Virus record (IMG/VR): IMGVR_UViG_3300027768_000062
Location: 1 to 22,982 of that record
Direction: 5' to 3' (one strand)
Origin: a virus
Length of the DNA: 22,982 bases
Shown: positions 8,081 to 13,671 of the stretch, one piece after another
How positions within the stretch are numbered: the first letter of the stretch is position 1
How the letters are laid out: the number at the start of each line of letters is the position of its first letter
Notes under the pieces: generated by a model
Told to the model about the DNA's origin: nothing
The model's input: only the letters and a program-made list of their open reading frames with translations
Database searches by the model: none
Position numbers and translations under genes: made by a program

Positions 8081-8122
8081 CGGCGTGGAGACCTTACCCT
8101 TTAGGGTGGGGAGGAAACGCCG
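8081..8122 (+). repeat. Left-end imperfect palindrome of the TnpB element
   Basis: Outer 6-bp stem CGGCGT / ACGCCG, 5-nt internal loops on each side, then an 8-bp inner stem (two G:T pairs) closed by TTTA. TnpA proteins recognise this kind of end hairpin as single-stranded DNA. Confidence 0.7.
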
Positions 8123-8170
8123 CTCCTGTTTTTGTTGATTTGAATTCTGTAATGGTGAATAATTTTCGCC

Positions 8171-9250
8171 ATGATAACTAAAACGATATGTTGCAAGCTT
8201 CTTACAAATCCAGCTTCTTTTGAAGCGCTCAAGGAAACAAGTATTGCTTTTGCCGCTGCTTGTAATTTCGTCCTTAGGGGTGCAATTGCGGAAAAAACCC
8301 ATAATGCTATCAAACTGCATCATCTGTTTTATTTTGATGTGCGTCGGCTGTATGGGCTTTCCGCTAACTTGGCAGTAAGAGCGAGCCGTCGAGTAGTTGC
8401 GTGCATGACAAAGCTTAAAGGAAAAAGAAAAACGCCTAAATTGTTTAAACCTAAAAGTATTGATTACGATGCCAGGATATTTAATTTCCAAGAAATCGAT
8501 GAAACTGTTTCCCTTACGACTATCAAGGGAAGGATTAGAATCCCTCTTATCCTTGGCGAGCATCAAAGAAAAGCCCTCCTCGGAAAAAACCCCACATCTG
8601 CGACAGTAATCAATAAGGCTGGCGTTTGGTATATCCATATGGTTGTTGAGGAGAACACAGATCCAAGTCCCGGCAAAGAGATAATGGGCGTTGATCTTGG
8701 CATTACGAATATAGCTACCACATCTACTGATCTGATGGAATGTGGCAGGTCTAGGCAGCAATTCAAGCAAAAAAGAGCAGCAGTTAGAGCTAGCCTTCAA
8801 TCTAAAGGCACAAAAGGTGCTAAAAAAGTTCTTAAGAGAATTTCGAATAAAGAAAATCGTAGAATCAAATACGAAAACCATGTTCTTTCTAAAAAACTTG
8901 TCGAGGAAGCTAAAAGGCACAATTGCGGCATCGTCCGCATGGAACGGCTGAAAGACATCCGAAGCAGGACAAAGACGTGGAACAAACATCTTAATCGCAT
9001 GGTGGCCGGATGGAGCTTTTACCAGTTGCAGCAGTTTGTTGAGTACAAAGCTGGCAAGGCTGGTATTGCTGTCGAATATGTTAATCCTGCATATACTAGT
9101 CAAACTTGCCATCAATGCTTGAAATTAGGCTCCCGTAAAGGAGAGCGGTTTAGTTGTGCAACCTGTGGTGACCAACATGCTGATGCCAACGCATCTCGTG
9201 TGATAGCCATAGGCGGGGCGTCCGTAAATACGCCTAAATTAGCAGCGTAA
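8171..9250 (+). CDS. tnpB: TnpB, RNA-guided nuclease of the IS200/IS605 family
   Basis: TnpB is the ancestor of Cas12: it uses an omega RNA, made from the end of its own element, to cut matching DNA. The RuvC residues are all present: Asp175 (MGVDLGITN), Glu258 (GIVRMERL) and Asp338 (HADANAS). Between the last two lies a complete zinc ribbon, Cys313/Cys316 and Cys329/Cys332. The N-terminal WED/REC part (1-165) is full length, and 359 aa is near the family's usual 370-400. The enzyme therefore looks catalytically intact. No tnpA is adjacent. The ribosome site before ATG 8171 is weak, which is common in this family. The right-end hairpin lies 12 bp after the stop and should form part of the omega RNA. 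Confidence 0.92.
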   Translation: MITKTICCKLLTNPASFEALKETSIAFAAACNFVLRGAIAEKTHNAIKLHHLFYFDVRRLYGLSANLAVRASRRVVACMTKLKGKRKTPKLFKPKSIDYDARIFNFQEIDETVSLTTIKGRIRIPLILGEHQRKALLGKNPTSATVINKAGVWYIHMVVEENTDPSPGKEIMGVDLGITNIATTSTDLMECGRSRQQFKQKRAAVRASLQSKGTKGAKKVLKRISNKENRRIKYENHVLSKKLVEEAKRHNCGIVRMERLKDIRSRTKTWNKHLNRMVAGWSFYQLQQFVEYKAGKAGIAVEYVNPAYTSQTCHQCLKLGSRKGERFSCATCGDQHADANASRVIAIGGASVNTPKLAA

Positions 9251-9316
9251 GCTAGCTAAAAGCTTTCGCCTTTAGGCGAGAGTTGTTTACTTAACGTTAA
9301 AATCCACAATTATCAA
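9120..9316 (+). ncRNA. Probable omega RNA region (3' part of tnpB and right end)
   Basis: In characterised TnpB systems the guide RNA scaffold covers the 3' end of tnpB and the right end, and the guide is the flanking sequence just outside. Here the scaffold would include the 8-bp hairpin at 9263-9282. If the TCAA at 9313-9316 ends the element, the guide would begin with GCAAGATTCACTTTCTTGCT at 9317. The 5' boundary is nominal. Inferred from family knowledge; only the hairpin is directly visible. Confidence 0.45.
9263..9282 (+). repeat. Right-end hairpin of the TnpB element
   Basis: Eight-bp stem CTTTCGCC / GGCGAGAG with one G:T pair and a TTTA loop, matching the loop of the left-end hairpin. 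The sequence after it (TTGTTTACTT) is only partly T-rich, so I read it as an end structure and not as a terminator. Confidence 0.7.
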
Positions 9317-9356
9317 GCAAGATTCACTTTCTTGCTAGCATTATTCGATCGAGACT

Positions 9357-9578
9357 TCACACCCCACGATTCACTGAGAATAGCTTAAACAAAAATGGAA
9401 GCTCCTCGGAAAACAACGGCTCCAGCTCTTTCATGTAGTTAGCACGAGCCTTTTCCACGGCCTCTTTTTCGTGGCTAGCTGTCACTTCATAGGTGAGATA
9501 CTGAAAATTCAAGTGCTCGAAGCTATGGAGATACTTAAGGTCCAAAATCTTTACGCGGTATACTTTTTCTGAGTGCAT
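9357..9578 (-). CDS. Unknown small protein, 73 aa
   Basis: I do not recognise this protein. It starts MHSEKVYRVKILDLKYLHSF and has two predicted strands (residues 5-14 and 24-33), followed by a helix (HEKEAVEKARANYMKELEPL, 36-55) and a hydrophobic end. The pattern, a short beta pair plus one helix in an acidic and basic mix, resembles small phage-encoded regulators or inhibitors, but that is no identification. AAGGA lies 8 nt before the ATG. It is divergent from the Cro-like gene and shares a 63-bp promoter region with it, so that protein may control it. Confidence 0.6.
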   Translation of the reverse strand: MHSEKVYRVKILDLKYLHSFEHLNFQYLTYEVTASHEKEAVEKARANYMKELEPLFSEELPFLFKLFSVNRGV

Positions 9579-9641
9579 GAAATTATCCTTTGGCTATGAT
9601 GGACATCACCTTAACGACTGAGGTTAGTAGTAAGATCTAAT

Positions 9642-9944
9642 ATGGTATTCATTTTGAATACTGATGTCAATAGAAGATTTATGTTTTTGCGAGAATATCT
9701 ACAAAAAGAAGGGATCACATACAGGGAATTCGCTGAAAAGCTAGGGATTCACATCCATTCTTTAAAAAATATTGCCTATGGGGTCAGACGCCCGGGCCTG
9801 GGCCTTTCCCTGAAAATCGAAGATGCCACAAACGGCAAAGTGACCTCGCGAGAGCTCTTCCAGGACTTTGATAAAATATCTCAAGCCAGAGTAGGGGTAA
9901 AAGGGAAGCCTACCAAAAAGAAAAGCAATCCAAAACCGTGCTAA
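9642..9944 (+). CDS. Cro/C1-type helix-turn-helix regulator, 100 aa
   Basis: Residues about 14-75 form an XRE/Cro-type five-helix domain: FLREYLQKEGITYREFAEKL is helix 1 to helix 2 and GIHIHSLKNIAYGVRRPGL contains the recognition helix, followed by the SLKIEDATNGKVTSREL segment usual in Cro/YdaS-like repressors. The C-terminus is a Lys-rich tail (KGKPTKKKSNPKP). The residues before the domain make the start uncertain: ATG 9642 has only a distant GAGG, and Met14 (9681) is an alternative. Its likely job is to repress the divergent small gene or other accessory genes. It converges with the next minus-strand frame with a 4-bp overlap. Confidence 0.75.
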   Translation: MVFILNTDVNRRFMFLREYLQKEGITYREFAEKLGIHIHSLKNIAYGVRRPGLGLSLKIEDATNGKVTSRELFQDFDKISQARVGVKGKPTKKKSNPKPC

Positions 9945-10219
9945 ATTTGGGAAATCTGAAATAGGGCAAAATTAGCTTCTGGATATGCTGTAGAATCCGA
10001 ATTCTTGTCCTCTACATCAACCAGCAATAACAGCTGATCGATTTCATGCAACAACTCTTCAAAATACTGCACGTCATGAGCTATTAGGAGTCTATCTGAA
10101 TTCATGTCATTCATACAGCTACGGAGTTTAGATTTTCCATTCTTTAAATGCCAATGGAACAATGAATTGCACAAACGACCGTTTACGCAATCAAAGCTTA
10201 ACCCAGTTCTCGGTTCCAT
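9941..10219 (-). CDS. Possible small unknown protein, 92 aa
   Basis: I do not recognise it. The N-terminal half is Cys- and Asn-rich, and residues about 40-70 look like one amphipathic leucine-rich helix (YFEELLHEIDQLLLLVDVED). GAGG lies 4 nt before the ATG at 10217-10219. It ends overlapping the Cro-like gene's stop by 4 bp, a tight arrangement that supports a real gene, but composition alone does not settle it. No membrane segment or signal peptide. About 200 bp upstream of it (10220-10425) are without any gene I would support. Confidence 0.4.
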   Translation of the reverse strand: MEPRTGLSFDCVNGRLCNSLFHWHLKNGKSKLRSCMNDMNSDRLLIAHDVQYFEELLHEIDQLLLLVDVEDKNSDSTAYPEANFALFQISQI

Positions 10220-10391
10220 TGTGCCTCACACCTGTAAAAGATCAAGTGGCGGCTGATGACATGAATGTTGGGTCTACCCCTAGTCCCCGTGAATGAGTAA
10301 GCGATTCTATCAAGAGATGGGTTCATTCCCTCTTTTTTTGTAAATCCTTGGCATGTTTTATAAAATGATTCTGTAGAATATGAAAGGTTTA

Positions 10392-10429
10392 ATAAAGACA
10401 CTGTTTTGGTGTCAATTAGGTGTCTTTAT
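10392..10429. repeat. 11-bp-phased box cluster 1, at the end of the HigA gene
   Basis: GGTGTC occurs at 10408-10413 and 10419-10424, exactly 11 bp apart, and an inverted box (GACACT, 10397-10402) lies one more 11-bp step away. The outer parts form a perfect 10-bp inverted repeat ATAAAGACAC (10392-10401) / GTGTCTTTAT (10420-10429), whose right arm overlaps the stop codon of the antitoxin gene. It could act as a binding site of the RHH protein or as a transcript-end hairpin; there is no T-tract. Confidence 0.55.
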
Positions 10430-10713
10430 GCGCAGCAGTTAACTAGTTTTGCTAATGTCTTTATCGTTGGGTTTTTCCCTTTAAAAGCATGATACATCGT
10501 TGCTCTCGACAAATCGGTTGCTTGAGCGGCTTTAACCTTATTAACAATTTCTAAATGTGTTTCGATAACTTCAATAACACCCTGAGGATCATTGTTTTTT
10601 AGACATTCCCAAACGGCTTCGGCAATGAAAGTTTCATCCAACAGTCGCTCAGTTGCGCTGTATTCAATGACCTTTGCATCTTTTTTTAGCTTCAAGTTAG
10701 ACTTAGTTTTCAT
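10426..10713 (-). CDS. HigA-type antitoxin (addiction module antidote), 95 aa
   Basis: The neutraliser and DNA-binding repressor of the HigB-type toxin encoded just before it. The C-terminal half is a helix-turn-helix of the HigA antidote class: the pattern VNKVKAAQATDLSRATMYHAF then KNPTIKTLAKLVNC matches family members in which the second repeat of helices reads the operator. I start it at ATG 10711-10713 (MKTKSNLKLKKDAKVIEY), which overlaps the toxin's end by 11 bp and has GGAG 11 nt upstream; the longer frame from 10770 lies wholly inside the toxin gene and is unlikely. Toxin-before-antitoxin order is the rule for HigBA. The stop sits inside box cluster 1. Confidence 0.85.
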   Translation of the reverse strand: MKTKSNLKLKKDAKVIEYSATERLLDETFIAEAVWECLKNNDPQGVIEVIETHLEIVNKVKAAQATDLSRATMYHAFKGKNPTIKTLAKLVNCCA

Positions 10714-11005
10714 CTTCTGTATACTCCGCGAGGATTTTCTTCGCTTGTGAGATATCGTAGTTTTGACCATTTTTATTACCTCCTAGCAAAATTAAAATAT
10801 TTGGATCAGACAGGTACGCATAGTAAACTCTACGACCATTTTTCCATTTCAACTCCCAAACATCATCTCCAACATCATTGATTGTGCCAAAATACCCATC
10901 CGTTTCAATCTTTGAAATTCTTTTTTCGATCTGTACTTGTGATTTTAGACTTTCATCAGCCAGCCAGTCATCGAATTCTGTAGTTTTTATTGCCTTGTAA
11001 AGCAT
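10703..11005 (-). CDS. HigB/RelE-type toxin (addiction module killer protein), 100 aa
   Basis: A small ribonuclease-type toxin of the Gp49-like/TIGR02683 class, which acts on mRNA at the ribosome. The family pattern is clear: FDDWLADESLK near the start, IEKRISKIETDGYFGTINDVGDDVWELKW in the middle, then GRRVYYAYL, ILILLGGNKNGQ and the closing DISQAKKIL. I chose ATG 11003-11005 (MLYKAIKTTEF), because GAGGAG lies 4 nt ahead; the frame opens four codons earlier with no ribosome site. It overlaps the HigA-type gene by 11 bp. The upstream 80 bp hold a GACA-TTC-TGTC palindrome (11038-11048) that may be the module's operator. Confidence 0.88.
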   Translation of the reverse strand: MLYKAIKTTEFDDWLADESLKSQVQIEKRISKIETDGYFGTINDVGDDVWELKWKNGRRVYYAYLSDPNILILLGGNKNGQNYDISQAKKILAEYTEDEN

Positions 11006-11037
11006 CCTACTCCTCATTCATAATGTATCATATATTA

Positions 11038-11048
11038 GACATTCTGTC
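11038..11048. promoter_or_regulatory. Possible operator palindrome upstream of the HigBA-type pair
   Basis: GACA-TTC-TGTC, a 4-bp inverted repeat with a 3-bp spacer, 33 bp before the toxin start. On the minus strand TTGATG lies directly upstream and AT-rich candidates for a -10 (TATGAT, TACATT) follow, but the spacing is not good. Weak evidence. Confidence 0.3.
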
Positions 11049-11088
11049 ATCAAAAATAGGAACACAAAATATTGATTGTTTTTATGTT

Positions 11089-11337
11089 CTAGTTAAATTT
11101 TTCAGCAACCGCTTCAAGAATCCATTGATTTCTTGAAACATTTCCGACGCGTATTGATCGATCTTTATCAATCTTTTCGATCATCTTTTGCGGGATGCGA
11201 AGCGTGAAACGTATTTCCTCGTCAGTCTTCGGCTGATGTTCTACATCTGCGGTTGTTTTCCCACCTTTATTTATGATGGTGTCAATATCATGTTGAATGA
11301 ATTTAGGTGTCTTGGGAGCTTTCTTTTTTACAGTCAT
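11089..11337 (-). CDS. Ribbon-helix-helix partition partner of ParA (ParG-like), 82 aa
   Basis: The last 40 residues form a ribbon-helix-helix: strand IRFTLRIP (42-49), helix KMIEKIDKDRS, turn, and helix NQWILEAVAEKF. Residues 1-40 are a flexible, Lys-rich tail. This matches ParG/Omega-type centromere-binding proteins (about 75-80 aa), whose tail stimulates the ATPase of a small ParA and whose RHH dimer binds short repeats. It follows parA by 40 bp on the same strand. That 40-bp gap is made of four boxes at 11-bp steps, and its AGGA ribosome site is among them, so the protein may repress its own synthesis. The RHH fold is clear; the partner role is inferred from adjacency and size. Confidence 0.8.
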   Translation of the reverse strand: MTVKKKAPKTPKFIQHDIDTIINKGGKTTADVEHQPKTDEEIRFTLRIPQKMIEKIDKDRSIRVGNVSRNQWILEAVAEKFN

Positions 11338-11340
11338 TTT

Positions 11341-11379
11341 AGTGTCATCCTGGTGTTATTGTGGTGTTTATTTGGTGTT
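11341..11379. repeat. 11-bp-phased box cluster 2, between parA and the RHH gene
   Basis: Four boxes begin at 11341 (AGTGTC), 11352, 11363 and 11374 (each GGTGTT), exactly 11 bp apart, that is one per DNA helical turn on the same face. They fill the whole gap between the parA stop and the RHH start. Direct repeats at regular helical spacing are what RHH partition proteins bind as centromere or operator. Confidence 0.75.
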
Positions 11380-12013
11380 AACTAAAAAGAGCTGAGCTCA
11401 GTTGCCTTATTTCAGCGATCGCTTTTTTATCTTGAGTTTTCAGTTCGATTATACCCAAACCCTCAGCAGCCGCATTAGCAAATGCTTTGCGCTGACCAAT
11501 AGTAGATGGCAAATAAGTAATACCGTCGCTTTCTTTAAGGATATCAGCGGCATCTTGATTATCTACTCCCTGAGGATCTGCTCTATTAATGACGGCATAC
11601 GCCTTGAGTTTTGGATTCACTGTACGTATTTCTTCGACCAAACTGACTACTTTTCCGATAGTCCATACATCTAAACTGCGCGGTTGAAATGGAGTTAAGA
11701 AAAGATCAGCAACAGTCAGAGCACTCCTTTGACTATTTGTGTCCCTTCCACCAGCATCCACAATAACATCGTCATAGTCGCTGGCCATCTTTAATAATTG
11801 AGAGCGAATGGTTGGCCCTAAAATCTGAACCGTTGTCCAGGGTGTTGTTATCCCTAGATTTTCCCTGTGTTCTGCCCAATCAGAAGCGCTGCGCTGTTCG
11901 TCAGCATCGACTAAAAGAACTCTCTTACCTTCAAGAGCCCGAATAACAGTTAGATTTGTGGCGAGAGTGCTTTTACCACTCCCACCTTTAATGCCCCCGA
12001 TAACAATAATCAT
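11378..12013 (-). CDS. parA: ParA-family partition ATPase (ParF-like), 211 aa
   Basis: A small ParA/MinD-type ATPase that moves the plasmid to the cell halves. The deviant Walker A is KGGSGKST (residues 9-16) with the signature Lys9; switch I is DADEQRSASDW; Walker B is DDVIVDAGGRD. At 211 aa, without an N-terminal DNA-binding domain, it belongs to the short type Ib (ParF) class, which works with a small RHH partner, encoded next in the same direction. A promoter (TTTACA, 17 bp, TAAAAG; 12079..12107) and GAGG 8 nt before the ATG precede it. Box cluster 3 covers the expected transcription start, so autoregulation by the RHH partner is likely. Confidence 0.93.
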   Translation of the reverse strand: MIIVIGGIKGGSGKSTLATNLTVIRALEGKRVLLVDADEQRSASDWAEHRENLGITTPWTTVQILGPTIRSQLLKMASDYDDVIVDAGGRDTNSQRSALTVADLFLTPFQPRSLDVWTIGKVVSLVEEIRTVNPKLKAYAVINRADPQGVDNQDAADILKESDGITYLPSTIGQRKAFANAAAEGLGIIELKTQDKKAIAEIRQLSSALFS

Positions 12014-12035
12014 AGCTTTACCTCTTTTGAATTGC

Positions 12036-12075
12036 GTGTGTCATTAAGACGCTGAAATGACATCGACATGACACC
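12036..12075. repeat. 11-bp-phased box cluster 3 over the parA transcription start (parS/operator candidate)
   Basis: TGACAT (12058-12063) and TGACAC (12069-12074) are 11 bp apart; a weaker AGACGC (12047-12052) is one further step away, and an inverted GTGTC (12038-12042) closes the group. It lies between the parA promoter and its start codon. In type Ib par loci, the site upstream of parA is both operator and centromere. Confidence 0.6.
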
Positions 12076-12078
12076 ACG

Positions 12079-12107
12079 CTTTTACACTCCCTGCCTTTTT
12101 TTGTAAA
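12079..12107 (-). promoter_or_regulatory. parA promoter
   Basis: On the minus strand TTTACA (12102-12107) and TAAAAG (12079-12084) are 17 bp apart. Transcription would start near 12072, inside box cluster 3. Confidence 0.5.
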
Positions 12108-12131
12108 ACGAATCTCAACAAAAGAAAATGC

Positions 12132-12160
12132 TTGTCAACACTTGTTGTGTTTGATAACAT
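12132..12160 (+). promoter_or_regulatory. Possible promoter of the tyrosine recombinase gene
   Basis: TTGTCA (12132-12137) and TAACAT (12155-12160) are 17 bp apart. The -10 falls on the left arm and spacer of the 13-bp inverted repeat, so a protein bound there would block transcription. Confidence 0.4.
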
Positions 12161-12177
12161 GCGCTTATCAAACACAA
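12145..12177. repeat. 13-7-13 inverted repeat: candidate recombinase core site or operator
   Basis: TTGTGTTTGATAA (12145-12157) and its exact reverse complement TTATCAAACACAA (12165-12177) flank a 7-bp asymmetric spacer CATGCGC. Crossover sites of tyrosine recombinases (loxP, FRT, dif, att cores) have 11-13 bp inverted arms around a 6-8 bp spacer, and the gene just downstream encodes such an enzyme. It also overlaps the recombinase promoter and would serve as an operator. No T-tract follows on either strand, so it is not an intrinsic terminator. Confidence 0.6.
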
Positions 12178-12191
12178 AAAAGGATTTTAAA

Positions 12192-13313
12192 ATGAATTCC
12201 CATCTTACCGACCAGCAGTTGGCGAATGAATTAGCTACGCGTTACCCTCAAGGAGTGTATCCTGTATTTGCAAATGCAATAAATGAACAGGGTCAATCTT
12301 TAGGCGTTGACATCATAAATGGTCCTATTGCTGTTATCGACGAAACTGATTGTGATTATTCTCTAAAGGCTGACCAGTACATTAATGCTGCGACGCCGCC
12401 AAATACAAAACGCGCCTACATCGGAGATATTCAATATTTTATGCAATGGCAGATTGCTGTATTCGGTAGGACAAATTGGCCTGTTACGGAAGAGATCACC
12501 ATTCAATTTATCTTCCATCATCTCCAAGAAATGCCTGTTGAGGTTGAAAACCATCTATTAGCTAGTGGTTGGAAAAAACGTCGTGGCCTGCACTCGGTAA
12601 ATACAGTGAAACGTCGCTTGGTAAGCGTTTCTATCTGGCATAATATGAATGGTAAAAAAAGCCTATGTGACTCTCCAAAGGTTAAAAGCTTGTTGTCTGC
12701 TATGGTAAAGACACAAGGAAAACAGAAAAAAAGTAAAGCGATCACTAAAAATGTTTTGGAAAACCTGTTGGTTACATGTTCTGATAATTCTCTTATTAGT
12801 ATCAGAGATAAAGCTCTGCTTCTTTTTGGATGGGCAAGTGGAGGTCGACGCAGATCTGAAATCGCGAATGCTGTTTTTGAAAATCTTGAGGAGACGGAAG
12901 AGGGTGATTTTATTTACACCATTGCAAAAAGTAAGACAGACCAGTCTGGAAAGGGACATGACGTCCCTATTAAAGGGTTGGCAGCTACAGCTCTAAGGGA
13001 ATGGTTAAAACTATCTGATGTTACTAGTGGGAACCTGTTTAGATCAGTCAGTAAAGGTGGGACTATAGGGAAAAAGATCACAGACGTCGACATCAATCGG
13101 ATTGTAAAAAAGCGTTGTGAAAAAGCAGGCTATGACCCTTCATTATATTCTGCGCATTCTTTGCGTAGGGGATTTATTACTGAAGCAGGAAAGCAGGGAT
13201 GTCCTCTTGGTGATGCTATGGCTTTGACAGGTCATAAAAGTGTCAATATAGCCATGGGGTATTATGAAAGCGGCGCTGTCATTAATAACAAAGCAGCAAA
13301 TCTGATGCTATAA
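12192..13313 (+). CDS. Tyrosine recombinase/integrase, 373 aa
   Basis: A phage-integrase-family enzyme that cuts and rejoins DNA at specific sites. The catalytic set is complete: Arg220 in GGRRRSE, a Lys in AKSKTDQSGKG, His322 and Arg325 in HSLRRGF, His348 in GHKS, and Tyr357 (Tyr358 is adjacent). Residues about 50-165 are the SAM-like core-binding domain. I start at ATG 12192 (MNSHLTDQQLANELATRYP), which has AAGGA 8 nt upstream; the frame opens 20 codons earlier at a TTG inside the inverted repeat, which is unlikely. On a circular plasmid with a loxP-shaped site next to it, multimer resolution is a likely role; integration into the chromosome is the alternative. It reads away from parA, and box cluster 4 begins 1 bp after its stop. 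Confidence 0.92.
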   Translation: MNSHLTDQQLANELATRYPQGVYPVFANAINEQGQSLGVDIINGPIAVIDETDCDYSLKADQYINAATPPNTKRAYIGDIQYFMQWQIAVFGRTNWPVTEEITIQFIFHHLQEMPVEVENHLLASGWKKRRGLHSVNTVKRRLVSVSIWHNMNGKKSLCDSPKVKSLLSAMVKTQGKQKKSKAITKNVLENLLVTCSDNSLISIRDKALLLFGWASGGRRRSEIANAVFENLEETEEGDFIYTIAKSKTDQSGKGHDVPIKGLAATALREWLKLSDVTSGNLFRSVSKGGTIGKKITDVDINRIVKKRCEKAGYDPSLYSAHSLRRGFITEAGKQGCPLGDAMALTGHKSVNIAMGYYESGAVINNKAANLML

Positions 13314-13338
13314 TGACACCTTTATGACACTGTTTTGG
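13314..13338. repeat. 11-bp-phased box cluster 4, directly after the recombinase gene
   Basis: TGACAC at 13314-13319 and 13325-13330, 11 bp apart. The 13 bases GACACTGTTTTGG (13326-13338) are identical to those at 10397-10409 in cluster 1 and in the same orientation, so clusters 1 and 4 are related copies that bracket the whole maintenance block. Confidence 0.6.
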
Positions 13339-13358
13339 AGCCATTAAGATGGTTTTTT
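13339..13358 (+). terminator. Weak terminator after the recombinase gene
   Basis: A 6-bp stem AGCCAT / ATGGTT (one G:T) with a TAAG loop is followed by six T (13353-13358). The stem is short, so efficiency is doubtful. Confidence 0.35.
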
Positions 13359-13479
13359 AATGACTACAGAAAAATAAAATAAAAAAATCCATTTAGGCTT
13401 GTTTGAAAAGGCTGAATTTTGTTATTTGGAAAGGTTAAATTTCGTTGACTATTAAAATGTAAAATATTAATTTCCGGGT

Positions 13480-13508
13480 AATAAAAGAAAAGGCTCCGCA
13501 AGGGAGCC
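13480..13508 (-). terminator. Intrinsic terminator for a minus-strand transcript
   Basis: Stem GGCTCC / GGAGCC (13492-13497, 13503-13508). On the minus strand it is followed by TTTTCTTTTATT; on the plus strand there is no T-tract. No minus-strand gene ends here, so the transcript it stops is probably non-coding. Confidence 0.65.
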
Positions 13509-13620
13509 CAAGAAATTTCAATACAAGATTACGAGTCTTGTATCATACACATTGAAGTGTCTCATAACTTCAATATAGAAAAAGAACGGTAAAAATACCA
13601 TATTTTTATGTTCTAAAACT
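13490..13620 (-). ncRNA. Candidate small structured RNA, antisense to the replication leader
   Basis: Read on the minus strand, hairpins at 13583-13615 (AGAAC / GTTCT outer; AAAAATA-CCA-TATTTTT inside), 13551-13574 (8-bp stem, 8-nt loop) and 13521-13543 (8-bp stem, 7-nt loop) are followed by the terminator at 13480-13508. A short RNA of several stem-loops plus a terminator, opposite the leader of replication genes, is the shape of plasmid copy-number antisense RNAs. I could not find a convincing promoter, and the 5' end is a guess. Confidence 0.4.
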
Positions 13621-13646
13621 GAAATTTTTTGGTTTCCCCTCTGCGC

Positions 13647-13667
13647 AGCTTCCACATAAAGGAAGTT
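13647..13667 (+). promoter_or_regulatory. Hairpin that hides the ribosome site of the AlpA-like gene
   Basis: AGCTTCC (13647-13653) pairs with GGAAGTT (13661-13667; one G:T), loop ACATAAA. The right arm contains the AAGGAAG ribosome site 7 nt before ATG 13672. Folding of the leader could thus set expression of the downstream replication genes. Confidence 0.4.
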
Positions 13668-13671
13668 CAGC

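Larger units (their letters stand above)
8081..9316 (+). mobile_element. IS200/IS605-type element carrying tnpB only (IS1341-like)
   Basis: The element contains tnpB without a tnpA transposase. Both ends have the subterminal hairpins typical of this family, with the same TTTA loop: left, stem CCTTACCC / GGGTGGGG (8092-8111) inside a second stem CGGCGT / ACGCCG (8081-8086, 8117-8122); right, stem CTTTCGCC / GGCGAGAG (9263-9282). A TCAA (9313-9316) is a plausible right boundary by analogy with IS608. The left boundary is not resolved and probably lies at 8073-8081. No target duplication is expected in this family. It would need a TnpA supplied in trans to move. Confidence 0.7.
13359..13671. other. 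Structured leader of the replication genes
   Basis: No gene, but dense structure. Two imperfect direct repeats with a 23-bp period (13405-13423 and 13428-13446; 15 of 19 match) come first. A chain of hairpins follows: 13492-13508, 13521-13543, 13551-13574, nested ones at 13583-13615, and one that covers the ribosome site at 13647-13667. A TTGACT at 13445-13450 could be the -35 of the replication operon, but no good -10 lies 17 bp on. Confidence 0.55.

Noticed and set aside
8069-9115. 348-aa open frame on the minus strand
   Set aside because: It lies antisense to tnpB, whose RuvC and zinc residues are intact; the translation is Phe/Ser/Cys-rich without any family pattern.
10198-10401. 67-aa frame on the minus strand starting with GTG
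   Set aside because: No ribosome site at the GTG, the start falls in box cluster 1, and the composition is unconvincing; I treat 10220-10425 as gene-free.
12145-12177. Inverted repeat as transcription terminator
   Set aside because: No T-tract follows on either strand and it lies directly upstream of a gene start.
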